A DNA stretch of 64,000 nt from Ischnura elegans (lineage: Eukaryota > Arthropoda > Insecta > Odonata > Coenagrionidae): positions 38,111,644 to 38,175,643 of the forward strand of contig NC_060251.1 in the NCBI RefSeq assembly GCF_921293095.1, written 5' to 3'. Of this stretch, positions 1 through 12,800 are shown piece after piece. Below the pieces are notes generated by a model. That model saw only the letters and a program-made list of their open reading frames with translations, did not search any database and was not told the origin of the DNA. The position numbers and the translations under genes were made by a program. Position 1 is the first letter of the stretch, and every line of letters starts with the position of its first letter.

Positions 1-344
1 CGAAGAAAATATTCCAACGCCCACGCAGCGTCGCGGATACCAGAGCCGCAGGCCGATCCCTTCCCCTCCACGCTCGCTTCTCCCCCTCCCACGCCTCTAA
101 TACAGCAAAATTCATCCCGCGCATGCTGCTAGGAGGTCGTTCATCTTTGATAATATAAATCAGAAGATGGTAGAAGGTAAAAAACGATGCGTAGTGAGAC
201 GACTTGTCCCTTATTTGGCGCCTCGTCGGCGTTGAACAAATCGATGTTACCAACTTTTAGAGAAGTGATGAAATATTTTTAGATCTGCGCACGTAGGAAA
301 GGAGACTACGGTCTATGAAGACGCCTCTCGAGTGGCTATGAAGG
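1..344 (+). repeat. Left arm of long inverted repeat
   Basis: Exact inverted copy of 2108-2451. It begins at the window edge, so its outer end is unknown. It is rich in CpG relative to the flanks. Confidence 0.9.
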
Positions 345-2107
345 GTTGGGAACTTAGGTTATGCACTTCTATTCCGGTATTGTCCGACAGCTGTGACTAA
401 ATGGATGAATAAGGGTGAAGGCCGCCGGCGTACCCTCCCCGCTCCCCTCTCGAACGCCCCAGAGGCACCAAAATTCACACCAGGTGCGTCTTTCTTCGTT
501 AGTCTTACTAATACTTGATGTATCAGCATCGTCCGGTGAGGAACAATCACGAAAGAATTACTCAATTACTTGCTTTCCAGTCTGTATTTCTTATGTTAGT
601 GTCATTCCTCGTCTTTTGCTGCTGTCAACAAAGTTTTGGTAAATTCTTTCGCGAATCTCTCGTCCGTATGTATAATTATAGGAATATTGAAATTCAAATT
701 TGAACTTTCATCAATAGATTTTTAAATTCCACAGCGCTAAGCTCAGATATAGCCGAAGGAACCGGAGTCTCTCTCCAATATATCATCAGCGGGTAGCCCT
801 TTACGTCGATATTAAAATCCAGCAATTAAAAAAATCTCGGATTGGTCGCCAAACGCATCCTTGCAGAAACGCAAATTGGGTCCCTAGATTACACTCCCAA
901 CGTTTATGTCGCAAATCCAAGTCAACATAGTGCAATTAGCAAATAGACCACTGTAAGGGATGAAATACGATTTGATGCTTTCCCGGCGAATGATGTGGGT
1001 AAACTCTTTTCGGGGTTCAACAAAATTTATCCCTTAGGATGAGCCCCCAGTCGGAGCTTGAAATGTTGGCCATTATGGAAAAATTAACCCAGTGGGAATC
1101 CCGAGAAGAGTCTACCCACACTGCAAGGGATGTTGGAATTATGCTTATAGCAAAGGGATGATGCCTCCTTTTTGGGCGGTATTCGCTTGGTACTATCATA
1201 ATCAAATCCTTTTTAATTCTGTGCATCTAATTTTCACTCGGAAAGGAATCGATAATCGCAGATTTTATAACTTTTGCTAATCCTCTGACGGAGGAGGCAA
1301 ACCTCCAAAAAAGGGAACCTGTTTCTTCAACTTACACCACACATTCCCCTCTAAACTTGTATTGATAAGTACTCTTTCCTTTCTTCATCAGACAAGAGTA
1401 TAGTCTTCCATTCCAATAAAATAAGGCCTTTTGATGGCACCTCTCTTTTCTTATTCACAGTAATTAGCATCTTTTTCTGTCTACATAAGTAATTCTGGTA
1501 CACTAGCTTTGATGTATCTTACGAAGTTATCACCTTTGCGTCAGCTAAAGTTGCGGGAACGATCATTGCTGTTGCTTGGTTCTTGCATATACCTCTATCG
1601 CAGTTGGCAGACGCACTTTCCCCGAAGAAGTTCCAATTTGAGTTTATAGTCCATAATGTTTATTTCATGAGGAAAGTAGAGATACAAATCGGCTAATTTC
1701 TCGCCAGTTTAATTTTCTTCGGATGAATTGATGAAGAAAATTTTTGATACTATTTTCCCGTACAAGAACTGACGATGATGACTTAACGCTCTCCTACGAT
1801 TCCCTTTTTTCCTCAGTTGTCGAGTTTCTTTAGGGTTCAATCCAGCAGCCATCATCTTTCTTTTCGTCAGATTGTCTCTCAAAATACTTCTTCATTGGGG
1901 GAGCCTTATGCTCCTCCATGCACTTACACGCAAAAATATCGCATAATTTAAAATGTTCCTTTAAATTTGTTTGAGTCTTATACTTCAATAAAACCCTTCT
2001 TTTGGCCTATTACGATTTTCCGTAAGTTTTAGTACTTCCTGTCGTACCGCTAAATCCATTTAGTCACATTCATAATGGAAGAGAAGCGCATCACCATAGC
2101 TCGCACA

Positions 2108-2451
2108 CCTTCATAGCCACTCGAGAGGCGTCTTCATAGACCGTAGTCTCCTTTCCTACGTGCGCAGATCTAAAAATATTTCATCACTTCTCTAAAAGTT
2201 GGTAACATCGATTTGTTCAACGCCGACGAGGCGCCAAATAAGGGACAAGTCGTCTCACTACGCATCGTTTTTTACCTTCTACCATCTTCTGATTTATATT
2301 ATCAAAGATGAACGACCTCCTAGCAGCATGCGCGGGATGAATTTTGCTGTATTAGAGGCGTGGGAGGGGGAGAAGCGAGCGTGGAGGGGAAGGGATCGGC
2401 CTGCGGCTCTGGTATCCGCGACGCTGCGTGGGCGTTGGAATATTTTCTTCG
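2108..2451 (-). repeat. Right arm of long inverted repeat
   Basis: Exact inverted copy of 1-344. The match stops at 2107/345 on the inner side. Confidence 0.9.
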
Positions 2452-2747
2452 CGGACGCGGACTCAAATTAGGCATTTTGTGGCTAAACGGTGGCAGATTC
2501 GTCAAAATGCACGAAATTTTTGTCCTGAAAGGGCAGTAACTCGGCAAAATCTATAGGGAATGAGCATAAAATATTATATTTTTCGATTTTTGACCCTCCC
2601 CCCCTAAATTGCATTTGAGCGAGGGTCAGGGGTTCACGTACAGGTCTCAAAATTTTCAGGCCTTATTTTTGATCGGTCCCACAACTTTTTTTCATTGGGC
2701 CAGATGGATTTGAAAAAAATCGATTTTTGCGATCCGCCCTACTGTGC

Positions 2748-3753
2748 AACTGATAGTGTTCAAATGCTCAATCTGCAGTTGTATTCTTTAAACCATTTTT
2801 CAAACTCATCTACTCTAATGCCTAATAGCTCCTGCATTTTTTCTTTATTATTTCCATGCCATCAAAAGAATGTCCTTTCATGCTCATCTTTACTTGTGGT
2901 AACAAAAATAGAGATTCAGATTGCAAAGAGTAAGATTAGGTGAGTTTGGAGCATGGGGATAGAAAAAAATAAAATAGATGCATAATCAGGTGCATTGTCA
3001 TGAAAGGAAAACCAGCAACTGTCAAACACAATTTTCATACAAAATACTCTTGACTGAGCTCCATTCTAATCTAGATGACGTACTGATATTCTCAATTGCC
3101 ATATATTTGTCTTTGAAGCATGGTTGTTTCAACTTTTTCACCAACTCTAGAAGTTGATCAATGTCCTGAGTACTTATCTTTGGGAAGTATTTCATAACAT
3201 CAAAACTTTTTCAGCATTCTTTTTCTCAAGCAGGAAAAAAAATTCTTAGCAGCATGCTGTTTGCTGAAATCCACCTTGACAAACAAGGAGTTAGTGAAAC
3301 TGATTTTCCAAAAGAAAATTCCTCTGACCATTTACCAATATCTGTTACAAATACAAAAAAATGAATACCACGAGCCAAAGAAATACCATGAATACCAAAG
3401 AATAAATTGTACTACACTCACCTAGCAGAAGAAATGTGTACTTTGTAAACTCAACCAACCAAAGCTCAGTTACAATTATAATTTCGGGTACCAATTCTCA
3501 TTTGTTATTTGCTTATGTTTGTTCTCTTCAGGTCTACTGTCCCATGAAAGTGAGTTAAGGAGTATGTTAACCATAACAGCTATGTTTATTGTATAGTTGC
3601 AAAATTTGAAGGCACCCATGCATGTTATAGAGAAAAGCTTTCATAAAATCTGGAAATGTCTAGGTATGTCTTTATAAGGCTATTTCCGTCAAAATATTTT
3701 TTGAATATATGTGGGATGACATCTTCAAGAAAGAGAAAAGAAGAATCACTTAC
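2748..3753. other. AT-rich non-coding stretch, no gene seen
   Basis: This should be intron or the approach to NBD1 of the ABCC gene. Both strands were read for Walker A, LSGGQ-like and Walker B wording and none was found. Confidence 0.5.
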
Positions 3754-3864
3754 TTGTAACCTTCTAATGGAAACCCTGGCTTCTGCAAATTCTGCTATTC
3801 CTCTAACAAAAAATCCACTCATTGTATGTGACAGAAGATTGAAGTAAGAGGATATCACGAACAC
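3754..3864 (-). CDS. ABCC4-like exon, end of TMD1
   Basis: 111 bp, exactly 37 codons: VFVISSYFNLLSHTMSGFF, then VRGIAEFAEARVSIRRLQ. This is the last part of TMD1, where family members read FP-x-G-I-x-x-x-x-EA-x-VSIRRLQ just before NBD1. Acceptor CTAAAAG, donor CAA|GTAAGT. It is the leftmost exon recognised in the window. Confidence 0.9.
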
Positions 3865-6800
3865 CTTTTAGAGAAAAAACAGGTTAAACTGATCTTCCAT
3901 GTAACACTTATTTTGATATTTACCTAACTGTATCCTATTTTTGTTTAATAATGCTAACTTCATATTCTTAATATTCATAGATTCCATTGAGTTTATTATT
4001 TTCTAATTTTAAAATCCACTGCTCCAAATTTTCCATAATTGAATGCAAATTTATTTCTAGTCAATCATTTCAATTATCTATTTTGTTGGTAGTCATGCTC
4101 AACAGTCACAATTGTGATGCTAGGTGTTGCCACTAAAGCCCTGCAAAACTGCTTCGGTACTTGGCCACCATAATAAGTCGGTTGATTACAAATCACTGCC
4201 TAAGCCCAGTGAGAAATGGGTGGTGGAATCCACGTGGAACCCACGTGGAGAATTAACGTGGATACCACGTGTTTTTGGCCGTGGAATCAACGTGGAACCC
4301 ACATGGAAATTTGGTGGAAAAATTAAAACAGCAGTTGGTGCTGTCCTAAAACCATTAAAACCTCAACCACTCTATCTCTAAACCTTCTATATATGTGTCT
4401 ACTATTTTTCATGTGCTCTCATGGCTGCCTTTCCACGAATTATATAAAAATAGAATGTGCGATACATTTTCACATAACTAGCGTGGTTTCAGGATGATAA
4501 ATGACGCAATGTCACCAGAGAGTTAAGTTCCACAAATTAGAAATTCTGTTTAACATTTTATGATAATCACCACAAATCCACTTGAAATCAACGTGGATTC
4601 CACGTGGGTCCAACCACTCAATATCCACCACCACCAAATATCCACCACTCAACGTGGATTCCACGTGGGTTCCACGTGGATTCCACCACCCATTTCTCAC
4701 TGGGAGCTGTCTCTCTTTCGATAAAGAAATAGGTGAAGAGTCTGATCTCTGGTGTAGCTATTGGAAGCCCTGGTACATATGCAATTACACTTGATGACTC
4801 CTTTAAGAGTGTATTGTCATTCTAGTGGCTGCCTGGAAAATTCTAACTCAATTGTGCAGTCGTTCAGATTTTACTTGGGCTTTCTCCTTTAATATACTCA
4901 TGCAAGGTAGCGTATCAACACATATTTAGATATAAATCTGTGATTATCTCTGAATTGTAGGGTATGCATAAAAACATAAATTAGTTTCAAGCATCATCCA
5001 ATTGCAAATGTTTGAAGTAGTCGACAGTTTCACCTCGAAGCTAAAGAGGCTAACCGTGATTAAATGTAAAGTTTCCTTATAAAATTTCTAAGATTTTTGA
5101 AAATTCTCTTCTTGTATTAGGTAAAAGATAAAGCTATGCATTCCCCTAATGCTGGGGTTTCAACCTACATTAGTGTAACTTACTGTAAAATCCTAGATAG
5201 TGGATAAATTTATACATGATATTAGAATATGCTTTCGCTGCAAGTTGTAGTGAAGGCTTCTAGAATTAGGGCTATTGAAACTAATGTGATCCAAAATGCC
5301 TGTAAATGTATTATGTATATCAAAGTAATTTCATGATTAGTGACTAACAAAAAATGGTTTCCTCACACCTAATGACAGATGAATTTTATCTCAGAAAACT
5401 CAACAATGATACTGTAGAAAATTTCTGATGCGCAGTTGCCACACTATGGCCAGCTAAAGCAGACAACAAAGACATATACTGACAAGCGTTTTTATTTTTG
5501 ACTCTATGAGTATGTTTTATTTCATATCACTATTCATACTCAGTGGCTGACCATAGCCTCAGTGGTGGGGTACAACTAGACTCTTTTTCCTTGGGACTTA
5601 TAGAATGAGTGTAGAGATTATATTCCTCTGGGAGCTGAGCTGAAGAAGACCAGTATGGAAACCACTTTGCAGCTCTCTAATTGCCACCAAGTTAACGTAG
5701 ATACCACATAGGAAATAATATAATTTACGTATGAATAACACCTGCTTTTTGTATTATGCTCAAATAGTTTTATTGTTTTATACATATATGCATGTGTTTT
5801 AAGTAGAACTATTCGAATAATCATTCAAATGGCACAATGACAGAATCCCATAAGTAAATTAATGATTGCATTTATGTGTACCATAATTGAATTCATTACC
5901 CAAGAAAGTTAATGAGCAGACATTTAAGCACTTTGATGCACTATCATGTGCATGTTTCCTAAATTCTGAGCATGTTTGACAAAATTTGGACTAGATATAG
6001 GATATTCAAATAGATACCCATAATGATGCGCAAACCTTTGCATTCAATAGAATCTTACCTTTTCAGCTGATGCTATGTTCCCAAAAGAAACAAAAGTGGC
6101 TATTGCACAAAAGAGAGCCATTCTTGTGGTGAAGAGGTTGAAAGTCATATACAACCCTCGAATAAAGGAGGTCTTCCGTATAATATTAATTTCTCTCCTA
6201 GGAATGAGGAGAAAATTATATGAAATGATGGATATCCATTACTTTTATACATCTAAAATTTGTTATGGAATACTCTGATACAGAAAAAGCTTAGCACATT
6301 CTCTGCAAAACCACCAATCGGTGAGGATTACATCTTCACTAAGGAGCAGCACCCAACTAAACAAATAAATCTTTTTCACTACATTGGTTAATAATCTAGG
6401 CAATGATTGTAAGAGAGGAGAACTTTTATGAAAGAAAAATATATGCGACTAGCCGGTCGGCTATTCATCGCAGTCGCAGCGTCAACTGCCTCGCTCTGAT
6501 TGGTCTACAGGCCAGTCGTAGTCGCAGCCGCAGCGCCGGCCGCAGTTGCTAGTGTGATACGGCCTTTACACCCCGGACCGTCATTAAAGGGGGAGAGCAA
6601 GGAAACATATATTTTGGCATTCATTCGCCTGCCTAGAAAAATCTCCGACAAAAATGTGCGGCTTTCGTCTCCTGGGTTGAGAAACGTCCTACCGCTTATT
6701 TTTTTCATTCATAGCAAAAAGGTTGACACCGAGTGGCAATGTTTTAAACCAATTGGGTGCTGAAAAACTAAAATCTCTCACACACATCTTTAACTTTAAT

Positions 6801-9800
6801 TGCATGATAATTGACCACACAAAGGTGAAGGTTAAGTGCAAAAAATCCACAGAGAAAAAATCATTCATCTTGACCAGAATCCTGGTCTATACTTAAAACT
6901 AGTCAAGAGCGAACACTTCTATGTGTTCTAAGTCTGGGCCTTGCTCTCCGGCTGTGGTGCTTTGCGCACGATTTGAACTGCTTGTGGCATCATATTCTCA
7001 GGAGCCCATAACACCTTGTCCGGTAGAGTCCTCAAATTTTCACAGAGTAGAATGACGCCTTGGTAGCTTAACTGGCTATAGCACTCGACCGGAAATCGGA
7101 GGATTTGAGTTCATATCCTGATCAAGGCGAATGACCTTTTCCTCTGTAGATTTTTCGCTCAATATATGCATTGCAGGTGATTCCTGTAAAAGTTATCACT
7201 GTGGCTAGTCCCGGTATGCTTATAACTAGCAAATACAAGATTACATAATTCAGATCCTAGATGGCATATTTGCAGTCATCAATGGTGCAGTCCTTATTTC
7301 ATTCTTGCTCCTATATTAGAACCTTGTAGCCATGGACCAATCAAGTTTTCTATTTCTAAGATGTGTATCATGCATTAGGGAATAATCAAAACTTTGTAAT
7401 TTCCTCGTAATCTTATTTTGACTTGCACAATGCACACTGCGTCATAGTCATACCCCTGTGCATGTGACATATCTTTTGTACATGTCTATCCCACAGCGTG
7501 GTGAAACTTGTTGTGCCAGTTAAAATAAATTATGGAGAAAATATAGTTTTGGTAATTCCATCATGAATTTCACTATGAATCACACTAAAAATTACCTTGT
7601 GCTTCATTTCTTCACAATTTTGCACAATTTAGATCATCCTTATCTGATTCTTATCCGATGCCTAATCCTTGGGGTTTTAGCGTATACATATCCTGAAACT
7701 CCTCAATACAGTCACATGGACGTGTGTGTAGGGGTGCATAACTTACGCACCTGAATTAGTACACCATAATAAAACACCTGAAGTAATCAATTTTATTTGC
7801 ATCATGATCATTAATTAGATTTTCAGCACTTGCGTCGTGAATTTATTTTATTTCCGTACAATATGCTTTATGTGAACATTTCCATACTGTTGTGTGATAA
7901 AAAATCTTTCCATTTTAACATAGCTAGGAATCTAAACAAACCATGTCCAAGTATTGTGTCATTCTGGCAAGAAGGTTTTCAAGCATTCTAGGTTTGGAAA
8001 TCCCGACTCAATAATATTCTTGGACTTGTGCACGGTCAAGAATGATTTGATTTTTATCTTTACCAATTGTGTATGGCAGTGGTTGAGAACCTGAAGCCAA
8101 CGGGCCGTTTGGTGCCCTTGAAGCCATCACATGAAGCCCACACTACCTAGTGTTATCAATACATAATTACGGAATTTCATGTTGAATGTTTATTATTTTA
8201 GCCCACTGATTATATTTTCATAAAAATATCTTGAAAAAATACTAGTATTTGCGACCAATGTGGCCTTGTCATCCAAGCATACAGACGACAGCCTTGAAAC
8301 GGTTGCTGACCTGTAGTATAGGATACCAAGGGTGATATGTATATATGTTAGGGTTATACGTACATTAAGGTAAAGAACCTGAAAGTTATGCACCCCATAC
8401 ATACACCCATGTGAATATGAAGAAGATTTTCAGGATATATATAAGCTAGAACCCTAAGGATAGGGCTTTGGATAAGGGTCAGATAAGGATGATCTGAACA
8501 GTGCAAAATTGTGAAGAAATGAAGTATCAGATAAATTTTAGTACCATGAAGCATATTAACATTAGATGTCAGTTATTCATAAACATATGTAGAAAATTGA
8601 GGGACATGGTGTGTATTGAGGACATCCAGATTAAATGCTCTAGTGTACTCCATTGATTTATCTTGGGCTCATTTAGAGGCGTGATTGCCAGTTTGCATAA
8701 GAATGAGAGTAAGCTTAAGAAATAGCGATGATGTAGAGACCCAACAATAATAATCGATTGAAATTTTAGGCAAACATTTCACATGTTATCTTTTAAATTT
8801 TAATTAGCCGCGGTAAATGAAATCGACCATATCATTTTTGGTTACAGTTTTGATAATTTGAATTGAGCGATGCATTTCATGATGATAGGATTCTCGTTAA
8901 AAAATTCCGTAGCTCAGTTATTTAACCTCACTTGGGCTGCGAGAGTTTGTGATTTTAGCTACCACCCTTTGCGGGGGAGAAGCAAGAAATATTTTTCCCC
9001 TCTAGTCTAGCTGGGAGTGAACCCTTATAATCCGGGGCAACCCTTTCTTCTTCCTTACCCAGGGATAGGCTAAAATCAAAGACTTGTCATAGGCACATTA
9101 AAATTGCGGAGCGGGTAGGAAACTATACTGAATAGGCAGTACGTTAGGAAATTCCAGGAGGCAACCCCATCCCTGACGGCTGGCCCCGAAGGGTTAAGCC
9201 TCTTAGAAATCCTCAGGGTGAGGGAAAGTGCAAGATATTCGGATAGCAATAAAAATATTGTGAAACTGCTGCAGTTAGTTGAGCAATGGTCAAACGTTAT
9301 TCCCGCATTCAGAGTGCAAAACATATAAAAACGTTCCCACAGTCTTGAGAGTTAACTTACCTCCTAGAATCAGCGATCAGTTTTGCAAATGGTTTTTCCC
9401 AGGCATACATCTTGATCACTCGTATTCCACGTATGATCTCATCCATGAGGCGAACCCTTTCATCAGTTCTCACGGCACTGCGGGAGCGGAACTTCGAAGT
9501 AAGCTTCCCAGTCCATGCTTTCAAATATCAGATCATTCAAAAGGGGTTTAGTTATATTCTCATTGTATGATTTCTTTGCCCAATGGAATTTTAACATTAA
9601 CACTTAACTTGACTTCAGAACTGTCACTTGAAATTAGGGGGCCAATTATACAGGGTGAAGAAAAACTGTGTCATGAAATTTAAACCCTGGATAGCTGATG
9701 CCGGTAAGATCCAAAATTATTCATGATTTTGTGGTCAAAAAGGTCAATTTTAAATCACAGACACTTTGCACCAAGAGCTCCTATTATCCGTGAGTTTGCC

Positions 9801-12800
9801 CTGATGCTGGATGTTCTGCACAGCTGAAAACCTCAATTTCTTTGCCTGCCAGAGATTGCAATGTATTCAAGGCAGCTTGCTAGCTCAGTGGTAGTACACA
9901 ACAGGGCAAACTCACAGCCAATCAGAGCTACAGAACTAAACAAAGCACAGAAACTACAGAAACTTTGAGCTCTTTTCTCAAACTTCCTGTAGTTTTATAC
10001 AATGGTGTGTCTTTGACCCAAACTTAAATAGAAATTCTGGTCCCTACTGGCATCAACTATTCCAGATTAAAATTTCGTGAAACAAATTTTCTCCTCCCTG
10101 TATAGCTTGGGTGAAAAAATAGAAACCATGATAGTCAGCTACTAAAATTCATCACAAGTGTTCTTAGTAGGTGTTCATGGAATTACATATGTAGTGAATT
10201 ATTAGAATTATTAGTGTAACCATAAAACGTTTATTGTTATTTTTATGAAATCTTCTCTCTTGATATCCATTTTTTAGGTCTCTGTTATCTCCACTGTTCC
10301 CATCATAGCCTTTAGGCTCTATTATTTCTCATGGTTAGAATCATTATCAGAGATATCACTCCTAGAGCCAGAATATATACTGTCATCTCATCAAGGTATT
10401 TTTATAATTTCTGAAATTAAACTTCATGTGCCAGTTATATATTGCCATATTAACAGGTGAAACTGCACCACTTCTGGGTTCTTCATTATTTTTCTCTTTT
10501 ATTAATTGCTTAGAATGGTGCCACTAATGAAGAAATTTTCAAGGAACCAATTTTTGAAGGATTGGAAAGAAATTAATGCTCCCAAATGTCCAACCATTGA
10601 AAGATTAATCATTCTGCATGTGCTTCACTTGCACTTTACACGTCTAAGTAAGTAACTATCTTAAAAACCAAATTAGTCAAAGAAAAATAGCCATATCTTT
10701 AAAAAAGAAAATATTCCAGCCATCATGAGAAACTTAACACCAATGCATATGTTCCATTAAATATTAGACTGAGGCAAAGAAAAATATTAAATGACTTACA
10801 TTGTAGGGAAACCACAGCAAAAACAGCTGCAATTCCCACAAATGACGAAATTCCTATTTCTTCATATACTAGGAAACCTACTATGACTGCTGCAATTGGA
10901 GATATCCAGAGGTAGTTGACAATAATTGGTGCTATGTCAAAGCGAGCAACATCATTTGAGAGCAGATTAATCACTTTTCCAATAGCAGTGTCTCCCAAAG
11001 CAGTGCAGGTGAGACGTAAGGACTGAAAATCAAATATGGTTATTATGTTTAGATTCATCAATGTGTCACTTGTGGTTGGTGGATAAGCAATGGCATTCTC
11101 AGTGGCGGCTTGCCCATAAGGACTCTCGGACGCCACCCCTTCCAAAGATTTGAAAAAGGGAAAAAAAAATGAAATACCCATTCAATTGTAATTATACGTC
11201 TACTAACCAAGGTGTTTTTTCAATCCCATGCATCGAAAATGTAGGAAAAACTCGCAAAAATAGTGCGAGAAGTTCGCATTTGTAGCCATGGGGCGCTGGC
11301 CAGAACGTCCCAATCCATCACCATGAAGTTATATGGAGAGTGGTAGTGGTGGGGGCTGCTGGTGCTATGAGGCGTCTAAGCTTGTGCCTTATGGAAGTCT
11401 TGGGATGCCGCCCGAGCATGCGCAGAATGACTCATCTAGTGAGTTGACATCGCCGCGCCGCCCGGCGGCCGTATAGCCTTGGTGTTGCAGTGTCACAGAA
11501 TACCTTGTTTTTAGGAACCAGTTCACTTATTATGTGTAAATTGCTTTAATGTAAATAGGCCTAGTTGTAGTTGAATCAATCGAGTTAGTGATTGTTAGTG
11601 TTTTAGTGTTAGTGATTGTTTTGTGTATTAGTGGTATCTAGATTGCCCGAAAAACTCACTAAAATACACAAAATATTCAAAAATTTTGACCCCCCCGGTG
11701 GAGTGTGCCCCTCCCAGCAATTGACTCACGAGCCACCACTGGGCATTCTTTGGGCAGATTTAATAAGTCTTAAAACTGTGCATGCTAAACACCTAACTCA
11801 TACAAATTGTAAACTTGACAGCAAGGATCAAAAAGTAAATTTGTTTCATGCAGTGCAGTTCGTTAATGTCTCACAAATAAATCTGGTTTGTAATTGGGCT
11901 GGAATGCATTTCTGGTAGACTAAATAAATCTCAGGGCTTGTATATGCAAGCAACACGAATGCTACAGCATGTTGACTGTACTGAAGAGTAAATATGGTGT
12001 ATATGTTGACATTGATTGATGGAAATGTGTCGCATTTAGTATATAACTGGGCTATCATGCATTTATGGTAGACTGTACAAGTCTCATAAACTTTGTATGC
12101 TATCAACTGAGCCTCCATAGTTATGTACCTCCTTGATTATATCGCATGTGCATTGGCACTTATTGTTAGATATCTCTATATACGTATATATTTTAAGCCA
12201 ACTTCAATTTTAACCTTACTCCTGATCATATAGACATGGGAAAAGAGCGTCATGGACAAACTATGAATTTTCACCCATCCAAACTTAGTCTGGTCCTAAC
12301 TATGCCTAACTCCTTCCTGCCACTGAGCTTATCATGAAAATATTCTCAATACATGGAGCTTCATCAGAGACACAGTGGGCACTTCCGTGTGGAGACTTTT
12401 AGAAGTTAGAAACTGGTGGAACTGATACAGAGCAATATTTTTTCTGATTCAGTGCATGCAAACACAGAAAAACAGTTTTGAGAATGATAAATTTTTAAAT
12501 AAGCTGTTTTTTATCTCATTGTTAAATAAGCTGTTTTTTATCCCATACGTCTCTGATTACTCAATACATAACTCCTGTTCCAATTCTCACCACACAATTT
12601 TCAGATTTTACTTTGGCTGAAATTGGCTGGAAATTTTGTTAAATATGTAAATAGTCAATAGATCATTCCTAAATTTTCATCCATTTAAAACAATGAGATT
12701 GATCCATCTCAAAATTGTCTTATAGTAAATGACTTTGAATTCCATCAGCCAAACGTTTTTGTGATAGGTTCATAAAAATACATACTAAACTGTAAGTATA

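Larger units (their letters stand above)
1..2747. mobile_element. DNA transposon with long terminal inverted repeats, left end outside the window
   Basis: Bases 1-344 are the exact reverse complement of 2108-2451, with constant pairing sum 2452 and no gaps in the parts checked. A further short inverted match (GTGACTAAATGGA near 391 and its complement near 2055) lies just inside. The repeat probably runs on past position 1. On the right, sequence of similar style continues to about 2747, where CACAGTAGGGCGGATCGC (read on the minus strand) could be the element terminus. No transposase frame is visible in the 1.76 kb core. The core carries a decayed copy of the foldback repeat also found at 53.2 kb (969-1006 matches 53679-53716 inverted). 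The superfamily is not recognised. Confidence 0.75.

Noticed and set aside
11023-11181. N-terminal extension of the ABCC exon frame
   Set aside because: The frame is open past the acceptor at 11022, but the preceding exon's phase requires splicing there and the extra part lies within a repeat.
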